Positions 59,626-64,000 of a stretch of DNA of 64,000 nucleotides are shown one piece after another. Source of the stretch: Paralvinella palmiformis (lineage: Eukaryota > Annelida > Polychaeta > Terebellida > Alvinellidae). The translations under genes and the position numbers were made by a program. The number at the start of each line of letters is the position of its first letter. Positions within the stretch are counted from its first letter, which is position 1. The stretch is taken from assembly GCA_025642065.1 (NCBI GenBank), contig JAODUP010000154.1, positions 1,047,001 through 1,111,000 of the forward strand, in the 5' to 3' direction. Under the pieces are notes generated by a model. The model had not been told where the DNA came from. It ran no database searches and saw only the letters and a list, made by a program, of their open reading frames with translations.

Positions 59626-60662
59626 CATGTGGCTATGACAACGGCTTAGCGTATAATGAAACAGAGATGTCAAGTTTGATGGGCAACAATCGCAATGGCT
59701 TCTTTGTAAACTTTACGATCGAGACCAGAAGACTTACGATATGAATAACAAATACAACAAGAACTGATTTTAGCTTTTGCTTTATATGATATTTAGGCGT
59801 CATCCACAATTACTAACATAGTATGACAAATGGCCAAAACTTCTTTTGTCTAAGATAATTTCTGAAATGACAATATGTGAAGAAATACAATTTAAAAATG
59901 TTTGCACATCTTTCAACCCGCTAACCCATTGTATTAGGTTCATGACCGAGACATCAATAATTATTGATGACTCCTTGCGTACGGTTGAGAAGCAGCAGCA
60001 GCAGTAGCATCATCAGATTTAGCATTACCACCATCATCATCATCATCATCATCATCATCTACATCATTATTATTAAACAAACATCAATCCTGAATAAGCG
60101 CAATATTCTCATTTCTAGTTGGCATAATGAAACGGGAAAATCCCCACTAATCTTGTGCCGTCTTCCTTTTATTTGCCTTAAAAGTTAGCCAGTAAAATAC
60201 CATTTCGTATTGGCAGGGAAAGGATTGACACTTTGGCGTTGTTTGTTTCTGTTTTGGTTCAAAATACATCAAAAGATAAAGTGACCCCGGAGAGCATTGA
60301 ATATTAACATGGCCAGTTTACACCAGTCCTTTACCGGCTTGATTTCCCATGTGCAATGTCTGATCACATTTGACAATTAGCAGGTGAAGAAAGCCAGAAT
60401 AATTTATGTTCTCTATGGGCGTGAGGCGGGTATTTGTTTTTTGCTCGATGGCCGAGAATTGACGGAGGGGGTGGATGTGGGGGTGGGTTCTGCGGCGAGA
60501 CGGGACGGGACGGGACACCTCGAAGTTCGTCCGTTATGCCGTGTATTCTAATCGTATTGGATTAAGTCTCGGCTAAGAAGGACGAACGGACAGAGATGTG
60601 GACTGCGCATGGTAATTCGGAATTACGGATTAACAGTGTATATGTTAGTATATTTACGTAGG

Positions 60663-60806
60663 TGTGTGTGTGTGTGTGTGTGTGTTAGTGTGTGTGTGTG
60701 TGTTTTTACGTGTGTGTTTGTGTGTGCGTACGTGTGTGCGTGTGTGTGTGCGCGTACGTGTGCGTACGTGTGCGTGTGTGTGTACGTGTGCGTATGTGTG
60801 TGTATG
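60663..60806. repeat. (TG)n/(CGTG)n tract
   Basis: About 140 bp of GTGT with GCGTACGTGT interruptions. The Cys-Val and Thr-His frames are artefacts. Confidence 0.9.
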
Positions 60807-63346
60807 GTTCTGTATGAATGTCTGCACATAAGTATTTTTGGGGTTAGCTTATGAAGTTGTGTTGTACGTATGTGTACACAATTCCAGTGATACAGTATCA
60901 AAGTATCCATTGATAATGATTGTGTCTTTCTGAACATTATAATGACGCAACATTATTGCCGAATGTTGTGACGTCACTCATTCTCTGCGACTAGACCGGA
61001 AGAGCCAATTCGGGGAATGATTTTATTATCGTAACTTAGCTTTGGCCTGAAAGAATAATTTCTTCTTAACATTTTCTTCCAAACAACATTTCCCATTCGG
61101 CTTAATAATTTTCTCCGTCACGTGACCCGTTAATAAGACTCGGGATGATGACATTCGGCAAACGTTGATTACATCTGTCTTATAATATCGCCCGTGACTA
61201 GAGGCGGTAAATTAACTCGGGAGGCAGACCACCATCTGGCTACAGCAGTCGAAATTAGGTCGGAAAAATGTCAACCATCGGTTAGCTTAATCCCGACGCT
61301 GGACAAAGCCGGCCAAGTTGAGACTGGCTAGGAAAACACCGCAGAGAATAAAAAAATGTCCACTATTTGAATCCAGACCTTGAGGCTAGCAACGAGTTCC
61401 CCTAATCTTCGATGTATTGGGCTTGCCCCGACTACAACCCTGGACAATAAAAGTCTTCTCGTTGACTTTATATTCTTAAGCACATTAAGCAGATATTAAC
61501 TCAGCCGGATCACGTGATAGCAATTTAGTTAGGTACAAATTTTCTCGTTTTCACAAAGGCGAATCTTTTCTTTTTTGTTCGCCGACGATCGAATTGTTCA
61601 CTTAATTACACCGACTCGGCACACAATGCCGCTTGTCCTGTCGCAATCACGTCATTACGTTCGCCGCGTCGATACATCGCGTCGTCGTCGTCGGAAGTCC
61701 GAAGTCGTGTGGCGTGTCCTTCTGGATGGCACACGTGACCGGGATAGGATTACCGACTCCAGAGGTCTAGAGGTGACCCAGCGAGGACATGGCTTCCGTA
61801 GGCCACCCAAAGACCCATACAGTCGAACAGCAATCGACTTCAAAGTACCCGTTATCCCACGCCGCGGTGCCGCCCGGTTCGCGTCGCCCGGTAAATAAAG
61901 TGTGCGCAGCGCGGGCGTTTAGTCCGCGGAACAGTCTACTGGATAACCGAGGATAAAGTATCTCTCTAAACGTGACTCGAATCGGGAAGAATCCAGACGA
62001 TAAAACGTCCAGGTATTAAATGACAGACGAATACACAGCGGGTTGCAAATGAAATTAGATGGATGATAGTCCAGGTGTGAATTCTTGATGTTCGTTTGTT
62101 TGTTGTTTACTTTCTCTTTATACGGTCAAAGTTGTTGGTGTTGTTGCTGTTGTTGTTGCTGCTGTCGTCGTTGTTGTTCTTTTTGTTGCCGCTGCTGCTT
62201 TCAACGAATAGCTCAAAGCGTACTAAGCCTCCTTCCATAAAGCTGACCAATAATGACGTAGTGCTGGTGAAGCGGGTGCCCTCTTCCGTCCCAGTATCGC
62301 ATAGATTCTCCTTAAGCCGGCCCCGTGCCATACCTGTTGTGACGTCATTCACGACCTGACCTAATTTATTTCGATAATGGATCATTCTTACGTTGTGCGT
62401 CCGACGAGTCATATGCCGGCCAGCGGTACCATCTAATCGCCGTATTGATGGCGGTATCTTTACTACCTCTTGCTCTCCGGCCGACGGGTGAATTGCCCCT
62501 TTCTCGCCATCCAAATCCCAAAATCCCTTCCGTACCTGATACGCCATTGTCTAACGGGCGGCCGTGCTTTGCTAAGAGAACGAATTCTGGATATCGGCAG
62601 GATATCACGTGGAAGGTGAGCGATGTTTCTCGCGGGTCATCATTATGCGAGTCCCGGTCCATCATGGCAGTGCCAATATCAAAGCGTTGTTATGGACTCG
62701 AGTGCCGAGGGTTGCGAATTGCTGGCATCAGGTGTTAGACGAAAGCTTCCCATCGGGGATTATTAGATCGGATGATCGCCACTGGACAGCGTCCATCAGG
62801 TGAGCAAACGTCAAAGATGGTTTAGATAGTGCCAGCCTCGCCAAAGACAACCTGCGGCCCGATGCTCTACGCGGGATGGGCTTCCGGAAACGGACAGAAG
62901 AGACAGGTATAACTGTCATATCGATGTGGACAATTAGCTGCACTGGATATTTAGCGAAATAAAACATCGCCAACAGCAGCAAATAGAAACCACCACCACC
63001 ACAACAACAAAGGCAGAAACAACAACAACAATAAAAAACATTTCCCATTGAAGATTCCCGTACAAATATTCTCGAGCAATTCGAAGAATAATTTCTCGGC
63101 TCACAACATCGGGGGAGGTGATGGAAAGGCGCTGAACATGCTAAATGGTCACACAGTCTCGCTTAATTAAAGGCGGGACGTTAAAGAGTACCTTGATATA
63201 ACAATCGTGTAGAATTGTTCCCAGTGCCCAACCAGAACAATAAGAACAGCAGCAACAGGAGCAGCAGCAACAGGAGCAGCAGCAGCAACAACAAGCCAAT
63301 CATTGATTTCGTTTTTTGGTTCCAGTTTCTGCTTTTCTGTGGTGTA

Positions 63347-63368
63347 TCTATCTATCTATCTATCTATC

Positions 63369-63444
<76 letters not shown>

Positions 63445-63463
63445 TATATATATATATATATGT
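63347..63463. repeat. (TATC)n then (TA)n compound microsatellite
   Basis: Seven or so TATC units to 63371, then TA repeats interrupted by TTATATA at 63405, 63438 and 63446, to about 63462. Confidence 0.9.
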
Positions 63464-64000
63464 ATAACCAACCGCATATTGTTTATTCTCGAGAGCCGAC
63501 CTTCCATCACAGCTGTCTTAGTCTAGTGTTACATATTCCAGCTGCTTTTCGCTAATTTATCGTTGGCAGGGTTTTAAAAGCCGCGGCTGCGACCCGCTCC
63601 GAGTGCGGCACAGATTATGATGTGTTGAATAATTGAGATATTAACGGACGATCCTGGTGGCTTAGCGAGCCCAGAACTCATGAAACATTAACAGGCTCTC
63701 GCTCGCTGTGCGCCATATTGTTGGTTTATCATAGCTCGTATCGTGCGCCACAAACCAACTAACTTAAAGGCCGCCTTTATATAGAGATAGTGACCGAGAT
63801 ACGTGCTAAGGTAGCACAGCGATCGGTCGTATTGGCCAACTAGAAAGTGAAACCAGGAAGAACACTGGAAGGCTGTTTAAACCATGGCTCGATTACAGCC
63901 AGTTTGGAATAACAGGACAAAATTGGCAGTACAGGAAAGAAACGAAAACAACATAGGAAGGAAACACCTACTGACGCACTCGCACGCGGGCACACACCCA

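Larger units (their letters stand above)
59626..64000. other. Right-hand gene-free stretch
   Basis: No exon of the prohormone-like gene and no other gene was recognised. 60950-63100 is GC- and CpG-richer than the surroundings, with overlapping frames of up to 146 codons that share no motif with a known family. A CAT-rich tract is at 60030-60060, and CAA/CAG-rich tracts are at 62135-62165 (complement) and 62985-63030. An open frame from 63883 runs off the end without recognisable content. Confidence 0.45.

Noticed and set aside
61575..61898. 107-codon Arg-rich plus-strand frame
   Set aside because: Composition follows the CGTCG-rich DNA; no domain and no supporting splice sites.
62107..62665. 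146- and 99-codon minus-strand frames
   Set aside because: They were considered as the missing 5' exon of the prohormone, but neither has a signal peptide, an IDLSRF-like sequence or a phase-1 donor.
63883..64000. Open frame running off the right edge (MARLQPVWNN)
   Set aside because: Good start context but only 39 codons visible and no recognisable content.

Overview
The window is eukaryotic nuclear DNA. It is AT-rich, with short GT-AG exons, long introns, many microsatellites and several families of old transposable elements. The gene content (FKBP2, ZFAND3, a TMED3/7-type p24 protein, and an LDLa-containing prohormone-4/IDLSRF-like precursor) fits a bilaterian, most likely a lophotrochozoan and probably a gastropod mollusc. 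The exact species cannot be read from the sequence. All gene models were assembled by hand from splice sites and reading-frame phase; no search was run.

Layout. 1-1.24 kb: first coding exon (minus strand) of a two-helix membrane protein that runs off the left edge. 2.5-6.1 kb: a CTAG-rich patch, SINE-like repeats and a complete non-autonomous hAT element (4818-6022) with an 8-bp target duplication. 6.1-11.0 kb: FKBP2 (plus), four coding exons ending in KDEL, with a pogo/Tigger relic in intron 2. 14.56-21.04 kb: ZFAND3 (minus), six coding exons. 21.04-22.8 kb: a probable head-to-head promoter and a small orphan gene (plus) whose single coding intron is almost pure microsatellite. 24.5-30.7 kb: TMED3/7-like cargo receptor (minus), three coding exons. 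Its first intron holds an exon that looks like the start of a P2X7-intracellular-domain-like protein, flanked by a near-perfect 23-bp inverted repeat.

31-39 kb: gene-poor and repeat-rich, with a tRNA-derived SINE bounded by a perfect 16-bp target duplication, copies of an undescribed ~0.5-kb repeat, a histone H3.3 retropseudogene and a broken LINE. 39.5-42 kb: a possible three-exon orphan membrane protein of which 273 residues are visible. 42.3-46.2 kb: a Tigger-like element with a CENP-B-type DNA-binding fragment, then a second broken LINE. 46.2-54.7 kb: no recognised gene; microsatellites and GC-richer blocks. 54.7-59.6 kb: the last three exons (minus) of a prohormone-4/IDLSRF-like neuropeptide precursor; its 5' exon was not found and probably lies beyond the right edge. 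59.6-64 kb: non-coding as far as can be seen, GC-richer, with candidate regulatory blocks.

The recognised genes do not form one pathway. FKBP2 and TMED act in the ER and early secretory route, ZFAND3 is a zinc-finger protein, and the prohormone is a secreted peptide precursor. No operon, CRISPR array, rRNA or functional tRNA gene was seen; the tRNA-like segments found are all SINE heads.
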